NCBI GenBank assembly: GCA_036365515.1
Contig: CM070873.1
Location: forward strand, 79,956,029-80,020,028
Direction of reading: 5' to 3'
Origin: Torymus aiolomorphi
Taxonomy: Eukaryota > Arthropoda > Insecta > Hymenoptera > Torymidae
DNA: 64,000 nucleotides
Shown here: one piece after another, positions 27,741 through 40,302 of the stretch
Position numbering within the stretch: the stretch's first letter is position 1
Layout of the letters: every line of letters starts with the position of its first letter
The notes under the pieces: model-generated
What the model saw: only the letters and a program-made list of their open reading frames with translations
What the model was told of the DNA's origin: nothing
The model's database searches: none
Made by a program: the position numbers and the translations under genes

Positions 27741-29505
27741 GCGAATACTCGACTCGACGTGTATAAACCCGCGTATCGAACTATATTTTTCGAACTGAAG
27801 TCGAATATTCGATACTTTGATCTGTTCAACATAATATAAAAGGAACCCTACTGAAAAAAATCTCAGCTGATTTAGAAACGAGAGTAGTATTTAAATTTAG
27901 TTTTAAAAAATGGTTGTATGGATCAGATTCATTTCATATTACTTCTAAAATAACTGTCGGACAACATTATTTTAAAAACATGAAAAGTTTGTCTCTTATT
28001 CAAAATCTTACGTGAGTTTGTATTTCTCACGTGAGATCTTGTAAAAAATTTAAAAAATTCTTTTATGAAATCAATTTTTGCTAAAAGGTGTGCATAGAAT
28101 GCGTTTAGATTTCACGCGAGTTTTTTCACTAGAGAACCACTTGTACAAATTCGAACTATTCGAACCAAATAAAAGTACTCGGACTTAACCCTTTCAGTCA
28201 CGTAATTCAGTTGTGAAGACACGTTTTTTTGTATACATTTGGTTATAAAAATTATAAACAATTATGGATTGACAAAAAACGATATTCGATTTAAAGTTTA
28301 AGTCTTTTACTACCTGAAAATGCAAAAAGGATCTTGCATGGAATATAACAAAAAATGATAAAAAAAAAAAAAAAAGAAACAGGGTGCCGAAATATCGGCT
28401 CCTGTGACTGAAATGGTTAATCGAACTGTTACTCGATTTGTATCAAACGGAAACTTGTAGACAAGCATACAAATATAAGCGATTTTGTTTAAATACTAAA
28501 TATGTCTAAAAATATATTTATTGTGAAAAGTTACTAAAGTAAATAAAAATTGTTGTCAAACACATTGGTTTTAGTTTTTGTTATTCTATGCAGTTGCATA
28601 GATTAGGATTTTTTACCTGTTCTACTAACTGGGACATGTTCCGCAATTGGTACTTTTACCTTATTCGAATTAAATCGGCGCCGAACTATTCGACCCAAAT
28701 GGGACTATAGTTCGAATCAAATCGATTACATTTCGATTTCGCCGAACTACTCGAATTAAGTTGGACTATCCGATTCACGTCGAACTACTTGAAAGAGACC
28801 GAATTATTTACATATCCTCTAACTACTCGAAATCCGTCAAACTGTTTTAACAGTAGTTTACACAGATAGTGCTATAAAATAACTGACGATACCATAAGTA
28901 TATACACTGCAATTAAAAGTATGACGTAAGTTTATGATTTTAAAGCATATAATAAATAACTAATTTATCATAAATATAATCAGTAAAACGTAAACAATGA
29001 GGATATAATAAAGGGTACGCGTCTATTTTTAAAATATTGTTCTACGATTTTGCCTTGATTAGAATCAGTACCTATAAGTACTCAATACATTTTTGGGAAA
29101 GCAGTAATTGAAATCATACGTGCAAAACACTCGACTTTAAGGCTCAGGTATTTTTTAATAAAATAAGTTTTCACGTAAATATTTTGAAAAGGGTGAACTA
29201 CTTATTACAATATATTAACAGTGTTTGCTTTTACTCTGTTTCTCTAAAGTCCGATAATTTTGAATAATAAGATCACTTCTAACTACTATCCATCAAAGTT
29301 CGAACAGTTCGATTATTTTGAACTATTCCTGCTTTGAACTTACAACAGTTTATTCATTTTAAACAGTTCGATGATTTCGAATAGTTTAATGATTTTGAAC
29401 ATTTCGATGATTTCGAAAAGTTTTGAACTACTCGATCATTTTAAACTATCGAGTAGTTAGTATTTCAGTGGTTTCGAGTTCGTCGAGTCGAGTATTCAGA
29501 TCGAA
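27741..29505. repeat. Repeat bounded by inverted CGAATACTCGACTCGACG
   Basis: GAATACTCGACTCGACG at about 27,746 is matched in inverse orientation by CGTCGAGTCGAGTATTC at about 29,488. The interior is rich in degenerate TTCGAAC/GAACTATTCGA words near both ends. No open frame of note. Direct copies of other repeats (for example 28,530-28,672) lie inside, so it is composite. Element status is tentative. Confidence 0.4.
28530..28672 (+). repeat. Dispersed repeat C, copy 1
   Basis: GTGAAAAGTTACT...TTTTTGTT...GTTCCGCAA(T/C)TGGTACTTTTACCTTA recurs at 58,997-59,142 in the same orientation with moderate divergence. Confidence 0.65.
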
Positions 29506-29840
29506 TAATTCGAATTCATCACCCCTAGTGTTTTTGCAGTTATTAACAGTTACAAAATTATACTTTTTACTTTAAATACTATTTTTAATGTAAATTACTA
29601 TAAATAATTGTTAATGACTGTTAAAAACTCGTAAATAACAATTATTTACTTTTCGATTTTCCGATCAAATATTCGGTTTTATTATTGAAAAATAATGCCA
29701 AATAATTATTAAATACTATAAGTAACTGTAAAAAAATTGTAAATATTTTTAACGGTATTTCTACATTTTTTGCATTTATTATTTCCGCTAGGGTTCCGGA
29801 ACAAAGCTTAAAAAGCTTAAACTAAAGCCTTTTCTCTAAC

Positions 29841-30375
29841 AAGGAATTAAGGTACCCCAAGTGTCAGTCGCTGATTTTGATAATATTGCAATATGTTATA
29901 GTTATACTTAGAAAAATAAGAATATACATATTTTTTTTATCGGCCGATATTCACTTTTAGAGGGTAAAATTTACCCCTAAAGTTCACCCCCGAAAATCGT
30001 TTTTTTGCAATATTTCATAAACGAATAAAGATATCTTCATAAAATCAACGCCAAAATATTTAAAATAAAGAAGACTATAAAACTGCACCATTTTCAATGT
30101 TAGGGGTTGCAACCCCTATTTTTAAAAGAGCAGAATTTTAGTTTTTTAAGCGATTTTCGGCTACAAAAATATTATTACGTTGTATATTTTTTAAAAATGT
30201 ATTCTATTTGTAAGAATATTGAAAAGTAAAGTTGAAATATCGAGGTTTTTGAAGAAATATTTTTAGGGGTAACTACTCTTAATTATATTTTTTTCATTAA
30301 TTAAGTTTTTACGAGTTTTATGACCTTAAAATTCACTTAAAAAAAGTGAGATTGATTAAAAAAAGGAATATTTAT
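29841..30375 (+). repeat. Dispersed repeat B, copy 1 (about 535 bp)
   Basis: Starts near GGTACCCCAAGTGTCAGTCG and ends near GAGATTGATTAAAAAAA. It is highly similar over its whole length to 58,389-58,922, same orientation. Contains GGGGTTGCAACCCC and the AAATTTACCCCTAAAGTTCA block. Non-coding. Family unknown. Confidence 0.85.
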
Positions 30376-30936
<561 letters not shown>

Positions 30937-31239
30937 AGTTGCTTCATGGATATTCACAATTGATTCCACAAGCTGAGTAATTTCTATAATACTGTATCTT
31001 CTTAATAAAAGTATAATATGTAGCATTCGTTATCAACAACATTTTGTTGATTTAAAACGCAGTCTCGTGTATTGCGAATGTGTCTATAGTTCTTTAGTAT
31101 TGGAGAGTATTAAATTTATAATTTTCAAAAATTGTTTAATAGTAATAACAGATTATTAAATTGATTATTAATAATCAATTATTTACAATTAATACCACAA
31201 GCCGAGTACTTTCGATAATACTGTGTCTTCGAGTTATTC

Positions 31240-31860
31240 GAATCTGATGGGTACCGTTCGAAAGAGAATTAAATTACCTATATTTTCTAAAAAAAAAAAA
31301 AGTTTCTAGCTATCACGGTTCTTTTGTTATTAACAAAAACGTGTTTTTTTTAGAAGCTTATAACTCCTAAACTTAACGGTCAATTTTTTTGAGAAAAATC
31401 ATGATAATACAGAATATAAATAGCTATAATCTGTTAAAATTTGAATACATTCTGTAGGCTAGATTTTGAGTAAAAAATTGAAAAATGAAAAAAATCAGTT
31501 TTGTATGTCCAACGATTACAAGAGTAAAATTGACTTAATGGCTTCAAAATTCCTTTTAGAGGTAGATTTTTTATAGTTCTCGTTCGAGTTCTTTGGGCAA
31601 AATGATTGGTCCATAAATTTCAGAGATATTTGAGGTTAAAAATTTTTTGACATTTTTTTAAAATCGTAATTTCTCGAGAACGGCTCTATATATCTGAATG
31701 GGGTGGGTGGCATTCGAAAGAGAATTAAAATACCTATATATTCTAAAAAGATTAATTTTCTATCTATCACAGTTCTTTAGTTATCATCAAAAACAAAAAC
31801 GTGTTTTTTTTAAAAAACTCATAACTCCAATGATGTTATGATCCTTCATGCTAAACCTCC
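31240..31860 (+). repeat. Dispersed repeat D, copy 1
   Basis: Block beginning near GAAAGAGAATTAAA and containing CTAGCTATCACGGTTC, TTAACAAAAACGTG, a GAGAAAAATCATGATAAT stretch and a CTCGAGAACGGCTCTAT stretch. The same order recurs at 33,008-33,600. Part of it is also present inverted at about 32,262-32,400. Non-coding. Confidence 0.75.
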
Positions 31861-32559
31861 AAAGAAAGAACGGGCGCCTAAGAAGATTCACCTAGTACCT
31901 CAGAAAAAAAAAAAAAAAAAATAATAAACAAACGATAGGTAAAAAAAGTCACTTTTTAGAACATATTTTTATGTAGGAAAACGCCGAAAATCATTCATGT
32001 GTTACAAAAATTAATTTAATCTCTAAATTAAAAAAGATTTACATTTTATTTTTAAAAAACGCGCAGTGATATCTACCACTAGGTGGTGTGGAATAAGGAA
32101 ACGTCATTGAGTGGGCATTCGATGATTTTTTTTAATTTTTAAAAAACCAACCAACAAAATGAATTAAAATGTTTAAAAATTATATCTATTATAATCTATT
32201 ATAATTATGAATTATGTATTATGAATGCATTATATTCTGCATTATTATAATTTATTTGTGAGTTATGAAATTTTTAAAAAAACACGTTTTTGTTAATAAC
32301 AAAAGAACAATGATAGCTATAAATTTTTTTTTCTTAAAAAATATGAATTATGAAATATAAAAAAAAACACGTTTTGGTTAATAACAAAACAACCGTGATA
32401 GCTATTTGTTTTATTATAAAATATAGATATTTTACTTCTATTTCAAATGATAACTTTATTTATCAGCTCAAAATTTATATAAATTTGATATAAATAAATA
32501 ATAAATAAATAAATAAATTTAAAAATTAACAATTTTTAATATTCATAAATGAATTTAAT

Positions 32560-32680
32560 TATAATTATGCAATAAATTTTTTAAAAAATTCTAAATTTGG
32601 TTATTAAAAATTAATTAAAGGAATCAACAAATTCCGGTTGAGGAAGCTACGGGCCAACGAATTGGCAGCGGTTTTTTGAG
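32560..32680 (+). repeat. Dispersed repeat E, copy 1
   Basis: AATGAATTTAATTATAATTATG... through GAGGAAGCTACGGGCC and GAATTGGCAGCGG recurs at about 34,030-34,160 with few differences, same orientation. Confidence 0.75.
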
Positions 32681-32759
32681 TTGTTGTAAAAACATGTTAT
32701 AATTGTTTTCCGAGGTGTTAGGAATCAAAATACATGGTTTTTGAAAAATGTCTGTATGG

Positions 32760-32761
<2 letters not shown>

Positions 32762-32813
<52 letters not shown>
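32762..32813. repeat. (TG)n microsatellite
   Basis: About 50 bp of pure TG repeat. Confidence 0.95.
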
Positions 32814-32816
<3 letters not shown>

Positions 32817-33007
32817 CCTGGATCTCAGCTTCTACTCGGTCGATTTTAACCGGAGAGTTCTCATTTTCTTCGTTTTTTTGTGTGATGGCGGGTCAAAAAT
32901 CCGTTTTTTGATTGGGCCGATGCATTTTTGTTTTATTTCGAATTTTCGATTTTCTCAAAACTTATTTTTGCTTTTTTTTAATGATAGGATCGAGATATTT
33001 TAATCGG

Positions 33008-33600
33008 ATAGGTATCATTCGAAGGAGAATTAAAGTACCTATATTTTCTAAAAAAAAATTTTCTAGCTATCACGGTTCAATTGTTATTAACCAAAACGTG
33101 TTTTTTTTTTTAAGCTTATAACTCCCAAACCAAACGGTCAATTTTTTTGAGAAAAATCATGATAATGCAGAATATAAATTACTATAATCTGTAAAAATTT
33201 GAATTCATTATGTTTGTTAGTTTTTGAGAAAAAAATTGAAAAATGAAAAAAACGAGTTTTGTATGTCCAACGATTACGGCAGTAAAATTGACTTAATCGC
33301 TTCAAAATTCCTTCTAGAGATAGATTTGGATAGTTCTCGGTCGAGTTCGTTGGACAAAATGATTGGTCAATAAATTTCAGAGATATTTGAGATTAAAATT
33401 TTTTCAACCTTTTTTTCAAATCGTAATTTCTCGAGAACAACTCTATGTATCTGAATGGGGTGGGTAGCATTCGAAAGAGAATTAAAATACCCATATTTCC
33501 TAAAAAAATTAATTTTCTAGCTATCACGGTTCTTCAGTTATCAACAAAAACAAAAACGTGTGTTTTTTTAAAGCTTATAACTCTCTAATGCTGTTATCCT
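33008..33600 (+). repeat. Dispersed repeat D, copy 2
   Basis: Second direct copy of the block at 31,240-31,860. Same order of sub-blocks with scattered substitutions and small indels. Confidence 0.75.
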
Positions 33601-34029
33601 CTTTTTAAAAAATTATGGATGAAATCTATCATCACAATAAGACTGTTTTGATTGGTTGTTGTAGACTCATTTGATTGGTTTATATAGTATAGGCGTCAAA
33701 ATATAATATGTCTGAATTTTCAAGATTGAATTCTTGAGTTTAAGTATCCAAAACTGCTGAATAATTAAAATAAAAAAAAAAAATTTCATTATTTTATTCA
33801 TAAAACTTACATTATTTTCGTAGAATTTAAACTCAAACAAACTTTTAAATTGAAACTAACTTGATCATGTTCATAATCTCAAAAACAAAAAAAAAACAAT
33901 AGATAAATAATATGCGCGAAGTGCGTTGAATGTAGCTAGTATATTATACGTTATATGTTATATATGGGCATTCTTGCCCATTGATCTAAATAAATAAATT
34001 TAAAAATAAATACTTTTAAATCTTCATAA

Positions 34030-34160
34030 ACGAATTTAATTATAATTATGTCATAAATTTTTGAAAAAATTATAATTTTTGTTATTAAAAATTAATTAAA
34101 GGAATCAGCAAATTAAGTTTGAGGAAGCTACGGGCCAATGAATTGGCAGCGGTTTTTTAT
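34030..34160 (+). repeat. Dispersed repeat E, copy 2
   Basis: Direct copy of 32,560-32,680, about 1.47 kb downstream. Repeat D copy 2 lies between the two E copies, so D and E may be parts of one larger repeat. Confidence 0.7.
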
Positions 34161-34448
34161 TTACTGTTGAAATATAGAATATCATATTTATAAATATTTG
34201 TGTTAAATACTAAAAAGATTTTAGTTTTTCTTTTAACTAAAAAGCTTCGTGAAAGTTTTAATATGTAATATAATTCAAAACGTTTTAAAAAGTGGTTATA
34301 CTATTCATAAATGTTTTATTTTTTTAGTTCTTGAGATGAAAGTTAATCCACTGAATGTTATTAATCTACTACTTGCTTATTTTTAAACTCTTAATATTAA
34401 AGAAAGTCCTTATAATGTTAAGGAAATCGAAATCAGAGGCATTTCCAA

Positions 34449-35923
34449 ATGATATTTTTAGATTTAATGGAATGGTCTGAAAATATAGACATAATAATGG
34501 AACAATCGTTAGATTTTCAAGAAGAATTTAAAGAGCCTAGAGCACATATTGTGGAAGATGTTGATTTGCATTCATTTACTGATGATCCTGAGGCACCTAC
34601 AGATCGATGCATAAGAGATAACGAACCAGTAAGTTTTTAATACAAAAGAAATACTGTATAGTATTGGAGGAGCGGGAAAAGAAAAAAAAACTTATGCATA
34701 CTAACAGTTAAAAAAAAATTTAAGAAAGTCACGTCTGAACGCAGTTACATCGCTGGGCTCACCAAATTAATCAAGGTGGTACTTATGGAGAAAAAATTGC
34801 AAGAATTTGCGATTATACTATTGAAAATTTCAAAGCTGCTCTTGAATCTGGTTCAATTATACATGATAATGACTTAAGAAGATGGGCCTTGCAAGCACAA
34901 AAACTAATAGGAAACGAAGACATAAGATTTAAAGCTTCTAAACACTGGCTTCAAAAATTCAAGAACTCTCACAGAATCGTTTCAAGAAAAATCAACAAAT
35001 TTATAACAAGAGGAAGTGTAGAAAATAAAAATGATTTGGAAAAAAATGCGCTAGATTTTGTAACAGAAGTAAAGACATTAATTAATGAAATAGGGATTTA
35101 AGATATGCTTAACTCCGATCAGAGTGGTTTTCAATTAGAAATTACATTCTGGATGGACATTGGCGATTGAAGGAGAGAAGCAAGTACATCGTCTTGTATA
35201 ATCAGTCTCATCTACAACTCACAGCTATACAGTACAACCAACAATTTCGGCTGAAGGAAAATTATTGTCGCCTTTATTTTTGATTTTGAAGGAACCAAGC
35301 GGGGAGTTTGGGCCAGTTGTCTGACAAAATTTGTTCAGATCTGTAAACGTATATGTTAATTACACCTTCAAAATCTGGAAAAATAACTTCAGGTAAGGTG
35401 ACGGTTTGCTTACTCTTAAAAAATAATTAGTAAATAAATCAGTACGCTATAATTAAAAATAATAACATTTGCAGTTCATTTCAAAATTTGGTTAAACGAG
35501 ATATATTTTCCTAATGTTCGATCTATAAGCATACTGCTGATTGATTCGTGGAGTGATTACTGTCCTGATATTGTACAAGAAACTACGCCACGAGATAAAA
35601 CTGTACATCTAAAAATAATACCTACAGAAACGACTGGAAGTATCTAACCATTAGATGTTTACAGATTCCGCATATGGAAACATTTTGTTAAACATTTTTC
35701 AGACAATGTCATGTTCATGAATGAAGACTTAAATTTGTATATAAGAAATAATATAATTAGATTACAGTCGTTAGTTCATAATCAGTTCTCATCCCCCCGA
35801 TATCAAAATCTATTTAAATATTCGCGGTATAAGAGTGGCTATCTTGTCAATAAACTAGAGGAATTTGAAAATCCTGTAGATTTCAGTTTTGGAGAATCAT
35901 GTAATCCAAATGTGTTCCCATAA
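34449..35923 (+). pseudogene. pogo-like (DDE_1) transposase relic
   Basis: Fragments in order: a 5' open frame (34,449-34,628) ending at a GTAAGT donor; a CENP-B-type helix-turn-helix stretch with KHWLQKFKNSHRIVSRKI (from about 34,790); NSDQSGFQLE with the presumed first Asp (about 35,107); IDSWSDYCPDIVQE with the second; and PLDVYRFRIWKHFVKHFSDN with the third (about 35,655). The C-terminal frame is open to 35,923. GTAAGG at 35,393 and TTTGCAG before 35,476 look like an intron. Stop codons at 35,099-35,101 and 35,646-35,648 and a frameshift near 35,165 show it is dead. Family call rests on layout and motif resemblance to pogo/Tigger proteins common in wasp genomes. Confidence 0.7.
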
Positions 35924-35960
35924 GCGTTTCCCAATGAGTTCCCACGTGGTTTCCCACATG

Positions 35961-36684
35961 GGAAACCAACTGGCTAATTGACTGGGGATCCCATGTGGGG
36001 ACCTGTATGGGATACCCGGAGAGTTGATGAAAATTAGTTTGCACACAATTTATTTAAATTATGTATTATTTAGTCATGCATTAAATATTGTATAATAATA
36101 AATTTTCGGATACCATTTTGCTTTATTAGATAACAAATTTTTAGTTCCCATTGTAAAGGGGATATCAAAAACAAGGCAAGCCTTGTAATTCGGACTCTTC
36201 GTAAAGAGTCATTTGCACGTTAACTTACACGGCTTATATACTCTCGGCCATTCCGTGTATCCACAGAAAGCACTACCGAAGCGCCACATAGCGGATAAAT
36301 AGCCGAAGCTTTTTTACCGAGAGCCGCCCATTACAAGTTCTCCTTTGTTGACGCTATGCCGCGCTCCGGTTGTGCTTTCTGTGGATACACGGGATGGCCG
36401 AGAGTATACAAGCCGTGTAATTCAAACGTGCAAATGACTCTTTACGAAGAGTCCGAATTACAAGGCTTGCCTTGTTTTTGATATCCCCTTTACAATGGGA
36501 ACTAAAAATTTGTTATCTAATAAAGCATAAAATGGTATCCGAAAATTTATTATACAATATTTAATGCATTACTAAACAATACATAATTTAAATAAATTGT
36601 GTGCAAACTAATTTTCATCAACTCTTCGGGGATCCCATACAGGTCCCCACATGGGATCCCCAGTCAATTAGCCAGTTGGTTTCC
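35961..36684. repeat. 724 bp foldback next to pogo relic
   Basis: Arms 35,961-36,293 and 36,352-36,684 are reverse complements with a few differences, separated by 58 bp. Outer ends read GGAAACCAACTGGC and GCCAGTTGGTTTCC. Stems include GGCAAGCCTTG/CAAGGCTTGCC and GTGTATCCACAGAAAG/CTTTCTGTGGATACAC. It begins only about 38 bp after the pogo-like stop codon, so it could be part of that element's 3' end or a later insertion. No coding capacity. Confidence 0.9.
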
Positions 36685-36714
36685 AGTAGGTGAGCTATGG
36701 GGGTTCTGGGTCAC

Positions 36715-37070
36715 TTACCATCGGAGCTGGCGCTCGGTCGGTGAGGTAGAGCGCTACCTTGCCGATGGATGGTAATTGCAGGGAGACCGGTAACCCAACT
36801 CGGTCGGTAAGGTATAGCGCTACACTTTCTGTTGGTGGTAATTTCAGGGAGGCCAACTCCGTCGGTAAGGTAAGGCGCTACCTTGTCGGTGGATGGCAAT
36901 TGCAGGGAGGACAATAACCCAACTCGGTCGGTAATGTAGAGCACTGCCTTGCCGGTAATGGCAAGGCGGTCAATAACCCAACTCGGTCGGTAATGTAGAG
37001 CACTGCCTTGCCGGTAATTGCGCCAATAACCCAACTCTACCTTACCAACAGAGCAGAATACTATATAGGC
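36715..37070. repeat. Degenerate tandem repeat (AACCCAACTCGGTCGGTAA)
   Basis: AACCCAACTCGGTCGGTAA followed by GTAGAGC...TGCC units recur about four times at roughly 60-120 bp spacing; the two copies at about 36,917 and 36,974 are nearly identical. It yields one long minus-strand frame that is a repeat artefact. Confidence 0.75.
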
Positions 37071-37285
37071 TGTTTTTGCCACATCATGTCAGGGCAGGTG
37101 GTATTTTGTTAAATAATTAATTGATTAATTATTATTAATTATTATTATTATTTTTTTTTCCCCTTTTTTTCATTTTTTCATTTTTTTCATTCTTTTTCAT
37201 TTTTTTTCATTTTTTTCTAATAACGTCATACCATAACTCATAAAATTTTCTCCGTTCCGCCGTTCGATTTTTCCCTTTACAATAG
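37071..37285. repeat. Low-complexity TTTTTTCATT tract
   Basis: Homopolymer-rich T tracts with repeated TTTTTTCAT words at about 37,160-37,220. Confidence 0.7.
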
Positions 37286-37299
37286 TATGACTTCTAAAA

Positions 37300-37765
37300 A
37301 TTGGTGTACGTTTGAGGTTATTTTGTCATTTTGGGGTTATGTTTCCATTGATACCCTTCGTAGCGCCATCTGTAGATGGAACTCGCATGTCTACCTTTCC
37401 GACAGAGCACTATGCAATACCCCAACTCTGCTTTGTAAACATTTTGAGGTTATGTTTGAGGCTATGTTGTCATTTTGAGGTTATGTTTCCATTGATACCC
37501 TTCGTAGCGCCATCTGTAGATGGATCACGCATCTCTACCTTTCCGATAGAGCAGTATGCAATACCCAACTCTACGTTTTTAACATTTTGAGGTTATGTTT
37601 CCATCGATACCCTTCGTAGCGCCATCTGTAGATGGATCATGCACCTTTCCGTCAGAGCAGTATGCAATACCCAACTCTACCTTGTAAATCTGCAGATGAA
37701 TCAGCCATCTCTACCTTACCGACAGAGCAGTATACAACATCAGATAGGCTATCCAACTCTACAAA
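37300..37765. repeat. Tandem repeat with TAGCGCCATCTGTAGATGG
   Basis: At least three units of roughly 110-140 bp. Each contains GAGGTTATGTTTCCAT, GATACCCTTCGTAGCGCC and ATCTGTAGATGG, and ends in GCAATACCCAACTCTAC. Later units are decayed. Frames crossing it are artefacts. Confidence 0.8.
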
Positions 37766-38212
37766 CAGAGCCGTATGAGATAGCTCCAAACTCATCAATA
37801 ATTCTGATACTTGTTAAATGACATACATGATATGCACTATGTATACTGCACGCTCCACGAGCCGGAGTCGTCGCGCTGTCCACTGCTGAGTAGGCGCACT
37901 GCCGGCTATAAGTCAAGTTGTGCAAACCACTACCTACACCCACACATCGTGTGAGGGTGGGTGGTGGTTTTGTTAACTAATTAATTTATTTCATTTTTTC
38001 CCCTCTTTTTTCCCCTCTTTTTTCTCCTGTTCAACAAGAGGAGCATAAGCGCTCGAGTTTCGATTCATATGATGTTAGGGACACAAGCATATACTCCCAA
38101 TCCATATATAGATAACACACGAAGCATGCATTCCAGAACCGCTCAGTGGGGTTCGCATCTTCAAACCTTCACAGAATTCTTAGAAAAACGGTTTGAACAG
38201 GTTGACCTGCAC
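37766..38212. other. Non-coding, nothing firmly recognised
   Basis: Contains a C-rich to G-rich switch near 37,850-37,960 and a TTTTTTCCCCTC tract at about 38,000-38,030. No gene or repeat family assigned. Confidence 0.4.
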
Positions 38213-38571
38213 GGAGCTCTCTGATTGGCTGACGCAATTTCAATAGAATTCTTGGAAAAATGGCATGGAGCTCTCTGATTGGTCGAGCACCACGATCCGA
38301 AATATAAAAGGGGAGGTACGAAATTTAGACAAGTTTCTTCATGTCTCAGCTTATTACATACGAACCCTACGGTATTTCTACCTTACTGACAGAGCTGATT
38401 ATCTCCATCGGTAATCGTAATACATTAAATTTTACATACAATGAATGCATTATATACTATGTGAACTACATATACTATGTATGCTGTATATACTGTGTAT
38501 ACTACATATACTATGTATACTGCATATACTATATGTACTACATATACTATACATACTAGCACTCTCCACCA
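38213..38571 (+). promoter_or_regulatory. Promoter-like block, copy 1 (TATA plus ATTGG)
   Basis: Has two GCTCTCTGATTGG boxes (ATTGG, a CCAAT-box core) and a TATAAAAG at 38,303-38,310, then TTACATACGA and a run of ACTACATATACTATGTAT repeats. The whole block recurs at 38,768-39,205. TATA and CCAAT spacing suggests a polymerase II promoter, but no open frame of note follows. Promoter function is inference. Confidence 0.5.
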
Positions 38572-38625
38572 CCGCGCGCGAACGCACTGCCCCCACCATC
38601 GAAAGCTCCACCCCCATAGAGCTCG

Positions 38626-39205
38626 CTGATTGGCTGACCTGCATAGAATTCTTGGAAAAACGGTTTCGACAGGTTGAGACCTGCACAGAGCTCTCTGATT
38701 GGCTGACGCAAGTTCAAACCTGCATAGAATTCTTGGAAAAATGTTTTCAACAGGTTGAGACCTGCACGGAGCTCTCTGATTGGCTGACGCAATTTCAAAC
38801 ATCCAATAGAATTCTTGGAAAAATGGTATGGAGCTCTCTGATTGGTCGAGCACCACGATCTGAAATATAAAAGGGGAGGTACGAAATTTAGACAAGTTTC
38901 TTCACGTTTCAGCTCACTATATTACATACGAGCCCTACGGTATTTCTACCTTACTGACAGAGCTGATTATCTCCATCGGTAATTGTAATACATTAACTTT
39001 TACATACAATGAATGCATTATATACTATGTGAACTACGTATACTGTGTATGCTGTATATACTATGTATACTACATATATTATGTATACTGCATATACTAT
39101 GTGAACTACATATACTATGTATGCTGTATATACTATGTATACTACATATACTATGTATACTGCATATACTATATGTACTACATATACTATACATACTAGC
39201 ACTCT
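38626..39205 (+). promoter_or_regulatory. Promoter-like block, copy 2, with tandem ATTGG boxes
   Basis: Four GAGCTC(T/G)CTGATTGG boxes spaced about 60-80 bp (38,626-38,860), alternating with ATAGAATTCTTGGAAAAA, precede TATAAAAG at 38,866-38,873. Downstream sequence copies block 1, including the TATACTATGTATAC array. The array continues across the start of the large palindrome at 39,111, so the block overlaps the edge of the virus-like element. Confidence 0.5.
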
Positions 39206-39415
39206 ACATCGCAACCCTCCACCACCGCGCGCGAGCGCTCTCTCCACCATGCTATCACTACCAACGATTGATAAGGTAGAAATCTAATTTAGCGACAGAG
39301 TGGGAAATAAAAAATGGCGGGTAATTTGAAAGAGCGGGAAATTTAAGAAGCTGGACAAAATTTTCACCATTCCGGCGGGAATTCGTGGAGCATCGAACGG
39401 TAAATTTTTTTTTTT

Positions 39416-39462
39416 AATGATAAGAGCCCCAACCATCACCTGTGAGGTATATTACCTCTCCA
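39416..39462 (-). terminator. Gene-end hairpin motif after ORF3, left
   Basis: Read on the minus strand: GAGGTAATATACCTC (a hairpin), CACAGGTG, then GTTGGGGCTCTTATCATT. The same arrangement follows ORF2. A shared 3' processing or termination signal is inferred. Confidence 0.5.
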
Positions 39463-39479
39463 TCATTTATTAATAGAGT

Positions 39480-39968
39480 TTATTCATAATCCATATGTAT
39501 GTATTTGAAGTAAAAATTTTGCATCAGCTTGACGTTGTGAAGTGCACACGCAGCTTTGTATGCTCCATTGTGATTGGTGCAAACAGTCACCGCCTTGTTA
39601 GGCTCGTCAAAGCCTGGATAACCGTACTCGATGACGTCGATAGCGTGGACTTTGAAGCGTCTTAACTACTCTCTCCTGACTTCACCATGGAGAAATACCT
39701 TCGTTGCATCATACAGACTATCTCGAATGATTTTCTCCACGTCAGTGTAGAGAATGTCTCCAGATTTCCAGGCAAGACCGTGATAGCAATGCTCCAACCA
39801 TTTATTCTCGCGGCGGTACTTGCCCGTGAGTCGACGCCACGAATACGGCTCTCGAAACATAAGCACCAGAGGTTCTGATTTGTCATGTAGAGGAAGTATG
39901 GCGAGTTCCTTGAGAATGAAATCGTTCACTGGTTGCTTGAAGCTCTGCATGTCTACGACGTACTCCAT
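39480..39968 (-). pseudogene. Virus-like ORF3, left copy, internal amber
   Basis: ATG at 39,968 opens MEYVVDMQ. The frame runs 100 codons to a TAG, then stays open in the same frame for 61 more codons to TAA at 39,480-39,482. The N-terminal V-V-D-M-Q-(G/S)-F-K followed by F-I-L-K-E-L-A recalls a conserved family of short ORFs in arthropod genomes with a possible RNase H/exonuclease-like first strand. That fold is a guess. Cys and His residues in the C-terminal part (T-V-C-T-N-H, A-A-C-A-L-H-N-V) are typical of the same family. The identical amber is in the right copy. This copy has S where the right copy has G in the opening motif. Confidence 0.6.
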
Positions 39969-40215
39969 TCTGAATGATAGCGCTGTATGCTACTTCAACC
40001 AATCAGAAGGCTTTCCGCAGGTTGTGACCTGATGATTGATTATTGGAAAGTTTAATCCATTATTATGTGATGAAAACCTCAGCAGGCTGATATAACCGAA
40101 GCCTCGCCTAACCGCTTGCGAGAGTACTTTCATATTAAAGCAACCTAGCGATCAGCTGAGCAACTACTACGCTGGCTTTCTATGTATGCTAACCTAAAAA
40201 CAATTTGTATTTTTT

Positions 40216-40283
40216 AAATGGTGAGAGCCCCAACAATCGCTCCCACCTGTGAGGTACAACCACATACAATTACCTCCCAATCA
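40216..40283 (-). terminator. Gene-end hairpin motif after ORF2, left
   Basis: Minus strand: GAGGTA and TACCTC arms around a 14 bp loop, then CACAGGTG and GTTGGGGCTCTCACCATT-like sequence, starting about 20 bp after the ORF2 stop. Same core as after ORF3. Confidence 0.5.
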
Positions 40284-40302
40284 ATCAACATTCCTTTACC
40301 AT

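Noticed and set aside
36711..37082. 123-codon minus-strand frame
   Set aside because: Runs across a degenerate tandem repeat and its protein is a repeat of the same words.
38425..39279. Frames of 80-156 codons rich in Y, I, C and V
   Set aside because: They read through the CTATGTATAC repeat tract on both strands and through promoter-like repeats.
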